NCBI GenBank assembly: GCA_902773135.1
Contig: CACYDP010000095.1
Location: 1-58,737 of the forward strand
From: an uncultured Ruminococcus sp.
GTDB lineage: Bacteria > Bacillota > Clostridia > Oscillospirales > Acutalibacteraceae
Length of the DNA: 58,737 nucleotides
Direction of reading: 5' to 3'
Shown: positions 25,855-35,350 of the stretch, one piece after another
Layout of the letters: every line of letters begins with the position of its first letter
Position numbering within the stretch: position 1 is the first letter of the stretch
The notes under the pieces: generated by a model
The model's database searches: none
Seen by the model: the letters and a program-made list of their open reading frames with translations, nothing else
What the model was told of the DNA's origin: nothing
Program-made: the position numbers and the translations under genes

Positions 25855-27207
25855 TTATGAAAGTCTGGTTTTGATAAGATTCGCAGTTTCGTTGGCAAGA
25901 CGTGTGATAAGGTCTTTGTCAAGTCCTTCAATCATCACACGTACAAGAGGTTCTGTTCCCGAAAGTCTTACAAGGATTCTTCCTCTGCTGCCAAGTTCTT
26001 CTTCCACACTCTTGATTTTTTCTTTAATTGTTTCGTCTTCTGCAAATTTTTCTTTTCCGCTCGGCGTGACTTTTACATTTAAAAGAACCTGGGGATAACG
26101 TTTCATCAATTTAGTTATATAAGAAAGTTTAGTCTGTCTTCTGTTCACAATGCTCAAAAGCTGTGCGGCTGTCAGCTGACCGTCACCCGTAGTGGTATAA
26201 TCAAGGAAAATAACGTGTCCTGACTGTTCACCGCCGAAATTATAACCGTCTTTCAGCATTGCTTCCAGTACATATCTGTCGCCTACACCTGTTGCAACAA
26301 AATTGATATTGTTTTCTTCGCAGAAACGCCCGAATCCCATATTGGACATTACAGTGCCGACAGCTGTATTCTTGCTGAGTTTTTCTCTTGAAAGCAAATC
26401 CATCGCACAAACAGCCATAATGAAGTCACCGTCAACAACATCGCCGTTATCGTCAACAGCAAGGCATCTGTCCGCATCACCGTCAAAAGCAACACCCATC
26501 TGTACATCGTTTTCCATTACGTATCTTTGCAGATTTTCAAGGTGAGTAGAACCGCAGTTATCGTTAATGTTCAGTCCGTCCGGTTTGTCGAACAGCATTG
26601 TACATTTCGCACCGAGTTTTGAAAACAGCTTTTCGGCTGTGCGTGATGCTGAACCATTGGAACAATCAACAGCGATCTTCATACCATCAAGTCTGTACGG
26701 AACTGTCTGAACAACGTGTTCAATATAATCATTAACGGCATCGTCCGCTCTCTCAACACTTCCCAGACCTCGTCCCACAGGCATTTCATAGGGTTTAGTA
26801 TGATCCAGAACGATCGATTCGATTTCTTCTTCCAGTTTGTCCGGCAGTTTAAAGCCTTCGCTGGAGAATATTTTGATTCCGTTGAATTCAAAGGTATTGT
26901 GTGATGCGGAAATCATAATGCCCGCATCGGCTTTATATTTTCTGACAAGATAGGCAACTGCCGGTGTCGGAACAACTCCCAGCAAAACCACATCTGCTCC
27001 TACGGAACATAATCCCGCTATCAATGCACCTTCTATCATATCGGATGAAAGACGTGTATCTTTACCGATCAAGATGGTCGGGTGCTTGCTTTTTCCGCTT
27101 GCCGTCAGTACCATTGCCGCTGCTTTGCCGATATTCATTGCGAGTTCACAGGTCAGTTCGGCATTAGCAACACCTCTTGCACCGTCTGTTCCAAAAAGTC
27201 TTCCCAT
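25855..27207 (-). CDS. glmM: phosphoglucosamine mutase
   Basis: A 450-residue alpha-D-phosphohexomutase that converts glucosamine-6-phosphate to glucosamine-1-phosphate for UDP-GlcNAc and peptidoglycan. It starts MGRLFGTDGARGVAN. The phosphoserine loop is ISASHN (Ser102), the Mg2+ loop is DGDADR (about 240) and the sugar loop GEQSGH (about 325) is of GlmM type. The start at 27207 is set by GGAGG 9 nt upstream and family length; an open extension upstream overlaps the TsaD-like gene. The residues after ASHN (TFEFNGIK) differ slightly from the usual PVEDNGIK. Confidence 0.95.
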   Translation of the reverse strand: MGRLFGTDGARGVANAELTCELAMNIGKAAAMVLTASGKSKHPTILIGKDTRLSSDMIEGALIAGLCSVGADVVLLGVVPTPAVAYLVRKYKADAGIMISASHNTFEFNGIKIFSSEGFKLPDKLEEEIESIVLDHTKPYEMPVGRGLGSVERADDAVNDYIEHVVQTVPYRLDGMKIAVDCSNGSASRTAEKLFSKLGAKCTMLFDKPDGLNINDNCGSTHLENLQRYVMENDVQMGVAFDGDADRCLAVDDNGDVVDGDFIMAVCAMDLLSREKLSKNTAVGTVMSNMGFGRFCEENNINFVATGVGDRYVLEAMLKDGYNFGGEQSGHVIFLDYTTTGDGQLTAAQLLSIVNRRQTKLSYITKLMKRYPQVLLNVKVTPSGKEKFAEDETIKEKIKSVEEELGSRGRILVRLSGTEPLVRVMIEGLDKDLITRLANETANLIKTRLS

Positions 27208-27226
27208 TGAATGTTCCTCCTTCAAA

Positions 27227-28180
27227 TTAATTTTTATTATTTTCACTGTTATATCGATATGCACACAAAAATGCCGTACCGGCTGCATTGTCTGCCGAAA
27301 ACTCCGGCTGAGCAAAATAGGCATTATATTTTTCCGTAAAGTATGCTTTGATAATGGTATTTGACATTACCCCTCCGGCAAATACAACAGGCATTTTTCC
27401 GTATTTCTCAATGATACGGAGGTACATTTTCTCTATCGTTTTCTTGACGTATTCCAAACAAAGCCCTGCCACTTCTTCTTTGCTGCTGCCGCTTTGATAG
27501 GCTCTTTCGCAGATATTCTGCACACCGGACAAACAGCAGTCGCAATCTTTCAGTGTGGGCTTTACTTTATGTTTTACCGTACAGTTCAATGCCAGTTTTT
27601 CAAGTTCCGCACCGCACGGGAAAGGCAGTCCCATCATCACCCCGACACGGTCGATCAGCTGACCGGCATTCAAATCCAATGTTTTTGCGGCAAGCTCGGA
27701 CGAAAAAATATCATTTTCGTCCGGGCTGACAATCACCGCTTCCGTTGTTCCGCCGGAAATATGAAAAGCAAGAAAACGGCTTTGCATCAATTCACTTTGT
27801 CCCGAAGAATACAACGCAGCAGCAATATGACCGCTTTGATGAGAAAAAGTATATAACGGAACATTCAGAGCACTTGACAGTATCTTTGCAGCCGAATACC
27901 CCACCGTAAAACACGGCATATACGAACCCTCAACATCTCTCGGACGTGAGGAGACACCGATGGCGGATATTTTGCCGTTAAAACCACCCAGAATTTGTTC
28001 CGTCATCTCCGGCAGCTGCTGTACGTGGTGAAATACCGCATCACTCTGACGCAGACCACATTCGCCGCTTTTGACCGGGAGAAGTTTTTTGGTGTGGATC
28101 ATACGATGATCTTCGCTGCTGTACAAAGCAGCTGATGTCGTATAATTACTGGTATCGATTCCGAGAAAATATGACATCAT
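27227..28180 (-). CDS. TsaD/Kae1-like M22 family paralogue
   Basis: A 317-residue ASKHA-fold protein related to TsaD, the tRNA t6A-modifying enzyme, but divergent. The N terminus (FLGIDTSNYTTSAAL) holds the phosphate-1 Asp. The metal-binding pair is kept as FSHQSGH (His-x3-His, about 113-119). HISGGTTEAV and GLPFPCGAELEKLA match the nucleotide region, and FAGGVMSNTII is the C-terminal motif. The usual GRTRDDAAGEAFDK has become AKTLDLNAGQLIDR, so catalysis may differ. Its first ATG overlaps the nusB stop (ATGA), so the two are coupled. The true tsaD is presumably elsewhere. Confidence 0.8.
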   Translation of the reverse strand: MMSYFLGIDTSNYTTSAALYSSEDHRMIHTKKLLPVKSGECGLRQSDAVFHHVQQLPEMTEQILGGFNGKISAIGVSSRPRDVEGSYMPCFTVGYSAAKILSSALNVPLYTFSHQSGHIAAALYSSGQSELMQSRFLAFHISGGTTEAVIVSPDENDIFSSELAAKTLDLNAGQLIDRVGVMMGLPFPCGAELEKLALNCTVKHKVKPTLKDCDCCLSGVQNICERAYQSGSSKEEVAGLCLEYVKKTIEKMYLRIIEKYGKMPVVFAGGVMSNTIIKAYFTEKYNAYFAQPEFSADNAAGTAFLCAYRYNSENNKN

Positions 28181-28617
28181 TGATCACCGCTTGTGTCCAA
28201 TGTTTTTGCAATGGAACCCAGAACCCCGTTGATAAATGAACTGTCCTTTTCCGCCGCATATTGCTTCGCCAGTTCGACAGCCTCATTGATTGATACGCTG
28301 ATCGGAATATTTTTTTCATAAAGCATTTCATAAACCGCAATACGCAGGATGGTAAGAGCCATTTTTGATATGCGGCTGATTTTCCAGCCGGTCAGATTCT
28401 CTTCTATCAGGCGGTCAATCTCGGACGAATGTTCTTCGACACCATTGACAACTCTGCGTACATAATCACTCACCACCGTATCACGTGCGGTTTCCGCATC
28501 GGAAAAAACATCTTCGGCAGTATCGTCACGAAACATACGCTCAAATACAAAATCCAGAGCCGTTGTTCTTTCTTCACGGAATTTTTGTGTCTTATCATTA
28601 TTTTTTGAATTTTCCAT
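28177..28617 (-). CDS. nusB: transcription antitermination factor NusB
   Basis: A 146-residue all-helical NusB protein, which with NusE (S10) binds boxA RNA in rRNA antitermination. Family features are the N-terminal RTTALDFVFERMF and the C-terminal SINEAVELAKQYAAEKDSSFINGVLG pattern (in part, residues about 105-130). The start at 28617 is chosen because GAGGAG lies 7 nt upstream and homology starts there. It is between tyrS and the TsaD-like gene. Confidence 0.93.
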   Translation of the reverse strand: MENSKNNDKTQKFREERTTALDFVFERMFRDDTAEDVFSDAETARDTVVSDYVRRVVNGVEEHSSEIDRLIEENLTGWKISRISKMALTILRIAVYEMLYEKNIPISVSINEAVELAKQYAAEKDSSFINGVLGSIAKTLDTSGDQ

Positions 28618-28655
28618 ACCAATACTCCTCATTCTTCGGTGATCGAACAAATCTG

Positions 28656-29894
28656 TCATTCGACACTGCCGTTAAAAATCACTTTATGGAATACTTTTTT
28701 GCCCTTTTTGATGACAACATAGCCTTTTGAAAAACTGTCTGCCGGGATTTCCGCTTTGACATCGGTGATTTTTTCATCGTCCACGGAAATGCCGCCCTGC
28801 TGAATCAAACGTCTTGCTTCCGCTTTGGACGGAACCAATCCAACTGTGGCAAGCAGATCAATAAGACCGATTTTTCCGTCTGTCAACGCCGATGCAGCAA
28901 GTTCCGTTGACGGCATATTGTCAGTATCGGCTTTTTTGCTGAACAATGCTCTTGCACCTTCCAGTGCTTTTTCTGCCTCTTCTTCACCGTGTACCAGTTT
29001 TGTCAGCTCATAGGCGAGAATTTCTTTTGCCTTGTTCAGTTCGCTGCCTTCTAATTTTTCAAGCTCCCTGATCTGCTCCATCGGAACAAACGTAAGCATT
29101 TTAAGGCACTTGATAACATCGCTGTCCGCAACATTTCGCCAGTACTGGAAGAAATCAAACGGGCTTGTCTTTTCGGGATCAAGCCATACAGCACCTCTTT
29201 CGGTCTTGCCCATTTTCTTGCCTTCGGAATTCAGCAAAAGAGTAATCGTCATTGCATAAGCATCCTTGCCGAGTTTTCTACGAATCAGTTCTGTACCGCC
29301 CAGCATATTGCTCCACTGGTCATCGCCGCCGAACTGAAGATTACAGCCGTACTTTTTGTACAAAGCAAGGAAATCGTAACTCTGCATAATCATATAGTTA
29401 AACTCAAGGAAACTGAGTCCTTTTTCCATACGCTGTTTGTAACATTCGGCACGCAGCATATTATTGACCGAGAAACAAGCTCCGACTTCACTGAGCAATT
29501 CCACATAATTCAGTTTCAGCAGCCAATCAGCATTATTGACCATCAGAGCCTTGCCATCTGAAAAATCAATAAAACGGCTCATCTGTTTTTTAAAACAGTC
29601 TATATTATGCTGAATCATTTCCTTTGTCAGCATCTTACGCATATCGGTTCTTCCTGATGGGTCGCCTACCATACCCGTTCCGCCTCCAAGGAGTGCGATC
29701 GGTTTATTTCCTGCCATCTGAAGACGCTTCATCAAAATCAAAGCCATAAAATGTCCTACATGCAGGCTGTCGGCTGTCGGGTCAAAACCGATATAGAATA
29801 TTGCATTGCCCGAATTGATCAGTTCTTTGATCTCTTCTTCGTCTGTCATCTGGGCAATCAGACCTCTTTCCTGCAATTCTTCAAAAACTCCCAT
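28656..29894 (-). CDS. tyrS: tyrosyl-tRNA synthetase
   Basis: A 412-residue class I synthetase that charges tRNA-Tyr. The HIGH-like motif is HVGH (about 46-49), the KMSKS-like motif is KKMGKT (about 228-233), and a C-terminal S4 RNA-binding domain (about 345-405) contains [18 protein letters not shown] in part. The tyrosine pocket pattern GGDDQWSNM is intact. Start 29894 is preferred because the upstream Met abuts the AAGGA ribosome site. A tyrosine T-box leader lies directly upstream. Confidence 0.96.
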   Translation of the reverse strand: MGVFEELQERGLIAQMTDEEEIKELINSGNAIFYIGFDPTADSLHVGHFMALILMKRLQMAGNKPIALLGGGTGMVGDPSGRTDMRKMLTKEMIQHNIDCFKKQMSRFIDFSDGKALMVNNADWLLKLNYVELLSEVGACFSVNNMLRAECYKQRMEKGLSFLEFNYMIMQSYDFLALYKKYGCNLQFGGDDQWSNMLGGTELIRRKLGKDAYAMTITLLLNSEGKKMGKTERGAVWLDPEKTSPFDFFQYWRNVADSDVIKCLKMLTFVPMEQIRELEKLEGSELNKAKEILAYELTKLVHGEEEAEKALEGARALFSKKADTDNMPSTELAASALTDGKIGLIDLLATVGLVPSKAEARRLIQQGGISVDDEKITDVKAEIPADSFSKGYVVIKKGKKVFHKVIFNGSVE

Positions 29895-29933
29895 TTTAAA
29901 TATCATTCCTTTCTATTATATATGACAGGGGAA

Positions 29934-30192
29934 TAAAAAAACACCCCCTGCTTATAAAAAACAGAGGGCGATTATCACCGCGGTACCACCTCAATTTACC
30001 GACACAACACAATGCCGGCCTCATGGTTTTAAAACCTCGCACAATAACGTGTGCAAAACGTCCGCACCTACATCGAACTTTCTCGGCACGGCAGCTCCAA
30101 GATGTATTTCCGACAGCACTTTGAGATATTTACACCAACCATATCCTCTCTGAACAAAGTCATCTGACGTACTTTTTCTTTTCTCAGCCTTT
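29934..30192 (-). promoter_or_regulatory. T-box riboswitch, tyrosine-specific (tyrS leader)
   Basis: The minus-strand leader holds the T-box core GGTGGTACCGCG (29979-29990). The stem I specifier loop reads GAAA-UAC-A, with UAC (Tyr) at 30104-30106. A terminator hairpin follows: cgccctctg (29962-29970) with caggggGtg (29942-29950) and seven T. Uncharged tRNA-Tyr should stabilise the antiterminator and allow tyrS expression. Confidence 0.93.
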
Positions 30193-30198
30193 TACAAT

Positions 30199-30226
30199 AG
30201 TATACCATAAATTTACTCTTTGTCAA
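30199..30226 (-). promoter_or_regulatory. promoter for the tyrS T-box transcript
   Basis: TTGACA (30221-30226), 16 bp, TATACT (30199-30204) preceded by TGG, an extended -10. It starts 16 bp past the trpA stop. Confidence 0.8.
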
Positions 30227-30241
30227 GGCGGTGAAAAAATT

Positions 30242-31024
30242 TTATATTGATATGCTGTGACAAGCATCTGCCATCGACTTGATGTACTCGCCTACATATT
30301 GAACGCTGTCTTTACCGTATTTCGCAATGATTCTTACAATGGCACTGCCTACAATGACACCGTCTGCCTTGCGGCACATATCTGCTGCCTGCTCGGGCGT
30401 GGATATACCAAAACCTACCGCACACGGAATATCGGAAACCGATTTTGCAAGAGATACCAATTCTCCTATGTCAGTCTTGATTTCGGAACGGACACCTGTT
30501 ACACCAAGAGAGGAAACAACATACAAAAATCCTTCCGCATCTCCGGCAATGTTTTTAATTCTGTCGTGAGAAGTCGGTGCCACAAGCGATACCAGTTCGA
30601 TGCCGTATTTCTGCGTATACGGTTGGAGTTCCTGCTTTTCTTCATAGGGCACATCGGGAATGATGATTCCGTCTATGCCGATCTGGCTGCATCGCTGCAT
30701 AAACTTTTCTGTTCCGTAGCCGAAAACAACATTACAATATGTCATAAACACAAGCGGAATATCGATCCGGGGACGTATTTTTTCCACAAGATCAAAGATT
30801 TTTTCTGTGGTCGTTCCGCTTGCCAGAGAACGAATATCCGCTTCCTGAATCACAGTTCCCTCTGCAATAGGGTCAGAAAACGGAATCCCTATTTCTATCA
30901 GATCCACACCGTTATTCACCATTTCAAAAATCAGTTTTTCAGTGGTTGCCAGATCCGGATCGCCGGCTGTCAAAAATGCGATGAATGCTTTTTTATTTTC
31001 AAAAGCCTTGCTCAGTTTAGTCAT
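30242..31024 (-). CDS. trpA: tryptophan synthase alpha subunit
   Basis: A 260-residue TIM barrel that cleaves indole-3-glycerol phosphate to indole, which is channelled to TrpB. Catalytic Glu lies in [11 protein letters not shown] (about 47-57) and Asp in [11 protein letters not shown] (about 127). The phosphate-binding GFGIS is near 210. The start overlaps the trpB end by 8 bp, implying coupled translation. It is the last gene of trpEGDCFBA, and no terminator is visible after it. Confidence 0.97.
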   Translation of the reverse strand: MTKLSKAFENKKAFIAFLTAGDPDLATTEKLIFEMVNNGVDLIEIGIPFSDPIAEGTVIQEADIRSLASGTTTEKIFDLVEKIRPRIDIPLVFMTYCNVVFGYGTEKFMQRCSQIGIDGIIIPDVPYEEKQELQPYTQKYGIELVSLVAPTSHDRIKNIAGDAEGFLYVVSSLGVTGVRSEIKTDIGELVSLAKSVSDIPCAVGFGISTPEQAADMCRKADGVIVGSAIVRIIAKYGKDSVQYVGEYIKSMADACHSISI

Positions 31025-32201
31025 GAATATCTACCCCCCTGTATCTTGCGATTGCTGCAACGTCCTTATCGCCTCTGCCGCTGATGTTAATGACCATTAT
31101 CTCATTTTTGGACATTTCGGGGGCAAGTTTCAGAGCGTGTGCGACAGCGTGGGAACTCTCAATGGCAGGGATAATTCCCTCCGTACGTGAAAGATATTCA
31201 AAAGCATTCACGGCTTCTTCGTCTGTTACCGGAACATATTCCGCACGGTTCGTATCCTTGAGATTAGCGTGTTCGGGACCGATACCAGGATAATCAAGTC
31301 CGGCAGAAATAGAATAAACCGGAGCTATCTGACCAAATTCGTCCTGACAGAAGTAAGATTTCATTCCATGGAAAATACCCAGTCTGCCATTCGCCATTGT
31401 AGCGGCATTCTGAGGATTGTCAACGCCCAGTCCGGCAGCTTCACAGCCGATCAGACGTACGTCCTTATCATCAATAAAATGATAGAATGCACCTATCGCA
31501 TTACTTCCTCCGCCTACACAGGCAAGAACCACGTCCGGAAGTCTGCCCTCTTTTTCCAGTATCTGACTTTTGATTTCACGGCTGATCACGGACTGAAAAT
31601 CACGGACAATTGTCGGGAACGGGTGCGGACCCATCACCGAGCCGAGTACGTAATGAGTATCATCGATTCTTGAAACCCACTCACGAAATGTTTCGTTGAC
31701 GGCATCTTTCAGCGTCTTTGTACCACTCTTGACCGGATGAACTTTCGCACCGAGCAGTTCCATTCTGTATACGTTCAAAGCCTGACGTTCACAGTCTACT
31801 TCTCCCATAAATATCTCACATTCCATACCCATAAGAGCCGCAACTGTTGCTGTTGCTACACCGTGCTGACCTGCACCTGTTTCGGCGATCAGTCTGGTTT
31901 TTCCCATTTTTTTGGCTAACAGTGCCTGACCAAGAGCATTATTGATTTTGTGAGAACCTGTATGGTTCAGATCTTCCCGCTTCAGATAAATTTTTGCTCC
32001 TCCAAGGTCTTTTGTCATCTTTTCAGCATAATACAAAAGTGACGGTCTGCCGGTATATTCCTGAAAAAGAGCGGTAAGCTCCTGATTAAAATCTTCATCA
32101 TTTTGATAATAATGATAAGCCGTTTCCAGATCATTCACGGCATTCATCAATGTTTCGGGAATATACTGACCGCCGTGTATTCCAAATCTTCCTTTAGACA
32201 T
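31017..32201 (-). CDS. trpB: tryptophan synthase beta subunit
   Basis: A 394-residue PLP enzyme that joins indole and serine. The PLP lysine is in [15 protein letters not shown] (Lys about 84), and the glycine-rich phosphate site GGGSNAIG is near 231. It is a TrpB1-type protein of normal length. The start at 32201 is chosen for its AGGAGGAG ribosome site and family N terminus ([18 protein letters not shown]); an upstream in-frame Met lies inside trpF. It follows the trpF stop by 1 bp. Confidence 0.97.
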   Translation of the reverse strand: MSKGRFGIHGGQYIPETLMNAVNDLETAYHYYQNDEDFNQELTALFQEYTGRPSLLYYAEKMTKDLGGAKIYLKREDLNHTGSHKINNALGQALLAKKMGKTRLIAETGAGQHGVATATVAALMGMECEIFMGEVDCERQALNVYRMELLGAKVHPVKSGTKTLKDAVNETFREWVSRIDDTHYVLGSVMGPHPFPTIVRDFQSVISREIKSQILEKEGRLPDVVLACVGGGSNAIGAFYHFIDDKDVRLIGCEAAGLGVDNPQNAATMANGRLGIFHGMKSYFCQDEFGQIAPVYSISAGLDYPGIGPEHANLKDTNRAEYVPVTDEEAVNAFEYLSRTEGIIPAIESSHAVAHALKLAPEMSKNEIMVINISGRGDKDVAAIARYRGVDIHD

Positions 32202-32202
32202 T

Positions 32203-32814
32203 CTATCTCCTCCTGACAATTTTGATAAGCTCTGCAATTTTCTTTTCGTCTTTGACCCCGTCTGTTTCCGCACCGCTGCTCACATCAATACAATATGCTC
32301 CGTAACGAAGTGCATTTTCTATATTATAAACATTGATTCCGCCGGCAAGAAAATACGGTTTACTGATTTTCGGGATAATGCTCCAGTCAAATACTTTGCC
32401 TGTTCCGCCGTAAGCATTGGGATCATATGTATCAAACAACAGATAATCAACAGGCAGTTTGTCGGCTGCAAGAATATCCTCTGCCGTTCTGACACGGACA
32501 GCACGAATGATCGGTATATTGGTGTGCTTTCTTAACAAACGAATATATTCTGTATCTTCATCACCGTGAAGCTGTATACAATTGATGATTTTCTGCTTTG
32601 CCAGTTCAATCACCAGTTCCGCTTCATTATTGAGAAATACCCCTACTGTCAGGATATGATCATCAAGGTTTTCTCTGAATCGTTTAGCCTGTTCGGCAGT
32701 TACGGTACGTCTTTTGCCAGGAGCAAAGATAAATCCTGCATAGTCGGGCTGACAACGATTGACGATGTCAATATCTTCGCTGCGTCTTAAGCCGCATATT
32801 TTTATTTTTGTCAT
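32203..32814 (-). CDS. trpF: phosphoribosylanthranilate isomerase
   Basis: A 203-residue TIM barrel catalysing the Amadori rearrangement of phosphoribosylanthranilate. It starts [14 protein letters not shown], with catalytic Cys7. The catalytic Asp is in LLFDTY (about 125), followed by the phosphate-binding FLAGGIN (about 155). The ATG at 32814 shares its A with the trpC stop (TGATG). It is a stand-alone enzyme, not fused to TrpC. Confidence 0.95.
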   Translation of the reverse strand: MTKIKICGLRRSEDIDIVNRCQPDYAGFIFAPGKRRTVTAEQAKRFRENLDDHILTVGVFLNNEAELVIELAKQKIINCIQLHGDEDTEYIRLLRKHTNIPIIRAVRVRTAEDILAADKLPVDYLLFDTYDPNAYGGTGKVFDWSIIPKISKPYFLAGGINVYNIENALRYGAYCIDVSSGAETDGVKDEKKIAELIKIVRRR

Positions 32815-33593
32815 CACTTTTCGCCTTTCAACTGTGCCAGCATTCTTCCTTTATCGTCTGCTCTCATTAATGTTTCTCCGATGAGAACAGCATTAACATT
32901 GGCATTTCTTAAAACCGTAATATCCTCCGCTGTTTGAATACCACTCTCGGCGACAAATGTAATGTCATCGGGTACCAGTTTTCTCAGACGGGTACAGTTA
33001 TTGATGTCTACCGTAAAGTCTTTTAAATTTCTGTTATTGACTCCGACCAGTCTTGCTCCGGAACGCAGAGCGGATCTGACTTCCTCTTCATCGTGTGCTT
33101 CCACCAAAGCCGACAAACCAAGTTTATCACATATTTTCAGATATTCCGAAATGGTTTCGGTATCGAGTATGGCACAAATCAGAAGAACGGCAGAGGCACC
33201 AATCACCCGTGCCTGATAAATCATATATTCATCCACTGTAAAATCTTTGCGAATAATGGGCAGTGTAATATTTTGGCTGATTTCCTCAACAAAACGGTTG
33301 CTCCCCTTGAAATATTCCGGCTCAGTCAGAACCGATACAGCGGCAGCACCTGCACTCTGATAATCCTTGGCAATTTGCACATACGGAAAATCAGCCGCAA
33401 TCAGTCCTTTGGACGGAGATGCCTTTTTGACTTCGCATATAAAACGTATATCATCGCCTCTGAGAGCCTTTTCAAATTCAAAATCTTTTTTTGGCATAGA
33501 AAGTGCCAGTTCTTTCATTCTTTCTGCCGATATGATTTTCTTTTCATTTTCGACACGTCGTCTTGACGACTCGGCAAGTTTATCGAGAATCAT
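32814..33593 (-). CDS. trpC: indole-3-glycerol phosphate synthase
   Basis: A 259-residue TIM barrel that closes the indole ring. Family motifs: FICEVKKASPSKG (catalytic Lys near 55), LPIIRKDF (Lys near 110), GVNNRNLKDF and FVAESGIQ. AAGGA lies 10 nt before the ATG. Its stop overlaps the trpF start. Confidence 0.96.
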   Translation of the reverse strand: MILDKLAESSRRRVENEKKIISAERMKELALSMPKKDFEFEKALRGDDIRFICEVKKASPSKGLIAADFPYVQIAKDYQSAGAAAVSVLTEPEYFKGSNRFVEEISQNITLPIIRKDFTVDEYMIYQARVIGASAVLLICAILDTETISEYLKICDKLGLSALVEAHDEEEVRSALRSGARLVGVNNRNLKDFTVDINNCTRLRKLVPDDITFVAESGIQTAEDITVLRNANVNAVLIGETLMRADDKGRMLAQLKGEK

Positions 33594-33634
33594 TCTGTTT
33601 CATTCCTTTTTATGCTGCTTTTGATGGAGAGATC

Positions 33635-34654
33635 TCATTGTGTTATCTCATTGGTTGCCTTGACAAATTCATCTAATTTTGCTTTGGCTTTTCCGCTGTC
33701 AATCGTATCCTGTGCCAATCTGATACCGTCTTCTATCGACTGTGCAGCTCCTGCAAGATACAAACTCATACCGGCATTCAGAACCACTATATCACGCTTT
33801 GCTCCCTTTTTGCCGTCAAGAATGTCCTTGGTGATTTGAGCATTATCCTCCGGTGAACCGCCGAGAATATCTTCCAGCGGAACTTTTTTCAGCCCGTAAT
33901 CTTCCGCATTGACGGTATAGGTCGATGTTGTTCCGTTTTTGATTTCACATACGAGGTTTGTTCCTGTTGTAGTCATTTCATCAAGTCTTGCATCTCCGCA
34001 TACCGCTGCCCCCCGTTTTACGCCGAGATTCTGAAGAACCTTTGCCAGCGGTTCGGCAAGCTCATCGGAATAGACACCCATCAGCTGATATTCCGCTGCG
34101 GCAGGATTAGTCAGCGGACCGAGAATATTGAATACGGAACGGATACCCGTTTCACGTCTTGCCGGAGCTGCAAAACGCATAGAAGCGTGATACACAGGGG
34201 CAAACATAAAGCATACTTTTGCTTTTGCAAATACCTGTTCATTCTGTTCGGGTGTGAGATTGATGTTTGCTCCCAGTCTTTCCAGCACATCAGCTGCACC
34301 GCTCTTGCTCGATACACTTCTGTTGCCGTGTTTGGCAACCGGAATACCTGCACCTGCAACGACAAATGCCGCTGTGGTGGAAATGTTAAACGTTCCGACT
34401 TTATCGCCGCCTGTTCCTACAATCTCAAAGGCTTTTTCTCCGTTGGTATTGAATGTAACCCCCTTGGCACGCATTACTTCGGCACACGCAGTGATTTCTT
34501 CGATGGTTTCACCTTTTATGCTGAAGGCAGTAATAAATGATGCTATCTGGGCATCGGTTGCCTTGCCGTCCATAATTTCACTCATTACTTCTTTTGTCAT
34601 ATCATATCCGAGGTCTTTGCCATCAACCAGTTTTGCTATTGCTTCTTTTATCAT
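33635..34654 (-). CDS. trpD: anthranilate phosphoribosyltransferase
   Basis: A 339-residue enzyme that joins anthranilate to PRPP. The glycine-rich PRPP site is IVGTGGDKVGTFNIST (about 78-93), KHGNRSVSSKSGAAD follows, and a further Asp pair lies near 222. It is separate from TrpG. The start at 34654 fits the family N terminus (MIKEAIAKLVDGKDL) and has AAAGGA upstream; open reading upstream runs into the intercistronic hairpin region. Confidence 0.96.
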   Translation of the reverse strand: MIKEAIAKLVDGKDLGYDMTKEVMSEIMDGKATDAQIASFITAFSIKGETIEEITACAEVMRAKGVTFNTNGEKAFEIVGTGGDKVGTFNISTTAAFVVAGAGIPVAKHGNRSVSSKSGAADVLERLGANINLTPEQNEQVFAKAKVCFMFAPVYHASMRFAAPARRETGIRSVFNILGPLTNPAAAEYQLMGVYSDELAEPLAKVLQNLGVKRGAAVCGDARLDEMTTTGTNLVCEIKNGTTSTYTVNAEDYGLKKVPLEDILGGSPEDNAQITKDILDGKKGAKRDIVVLNAGMSLYLAGAAQSIEDGIRLAQDTIDSGKAKAKLDEFVKATNEITQ

Positions 34655-34678
34655 ATTGATCGTATCCTTTCTGTTATC

Positions 34679-34758
34679 GTAAATGACATTGACCAATGCC
34701 AATTTCTCAATATTGAGTCTTTGCTCCAAACCCGCAATGGATAAAAAAAGTCATTTAC
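34679..34758 (-). repeat. intercistronic inverted repeat between trpG and trpD
   Basis: gtaaatgac (34679-34687) and gtcatttac (34750-34758) can close a 62-nt loop that itself contains the perfect 12-bp palindrome ctcaatattgag (34706-34717). It fills most of the only sizeable gap in the trp operon. The function is unknown: RNA processing, or control of trpD translation, are possible. Confidence 0.45.
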
Positions 34759-34763
34759 TATCA

Positions 34764-35330
34764 TTACATATTTAAAAAGTTTTCCATAATGGTTCTGCCC
34801 TGAGGCGTCATAATGGACTCGGGATGAAACTGCAAACCGTAAAGCACACTGTCCTTATGTTTCACAGCCATTATTTCACCTTTATGATCTTCAGCTATGA
34901 TTTCAAAACACTCGGGCAGTGTTTCTCTGTCCGCAATTAAGGAATGATACCGTGCAGCGTCCATTTCCTGACCAAGCCCTTTGAAGATGGCTGATGATGA
35001 ATCAATACTGATTCTGTCGGTTTTTCCGTGCATCAGTTCCTTTGCATGACGTATGATTCCTCCATATGTTTCACAGATTGCCTGATGTCCCAGACAAACA
35101 CCCAGTATCGGCATTTCATCTCTCATTTTCAAGGCAACTTCTTCGCAAATACCGGCATCTTTGGGATAACACGGTCCGGGAGAAAGGATAATATGAGTCG
35201 GTCTGAGCTGTCTGATTTCTTCCACCGTCATTTCATCATTTCTGATGACCTTGATGTCCGGATTAATCGAACCGGCAAGCTGAACAAGGTTGTATGAAAA
35301 ACTGTCGTAATTGTCAATCAATAAAATCAT
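34764..35330 (-). CDS. trpG: anthranilate synthase glutaminase subunit
   Basis: A 188-residue class I glutamine amidotransferase that supplies ammonia to TrpE. It starts MILLIDNYDSFSYNL, has the catalytic Cys in GVCLGHQAI (about 79) and His-Glu in LQFHPES (about 167). The start at 35330 follows AAGGAGGGGG; an earlier Met has no family support. It follows trpE by 20 bp. It could also serve folate synthesis as PabA, but its place in the trp operon favours TrpG. Confidence 0.95.
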   Translation of the reverse strand: MILLIDNYDSFSYNLVQLAGSINPDIKVIRNDEMTVEEIRQLRPTHIILSPGPCYPKDAGICEEVALKMRDEMPILGVCLGHQAICETYGGIIRHAKELMHGKTDRISIDSSSAIFKGLGQEMDAARYHSLIADRETLPECFEIIAEDHKGEIMAVKHKDSVLYGLQFHPESIMTPQGRTIMENFLNM

Positions 35331-35350
35331 TTGATTCTCCCCCTCCTTAC

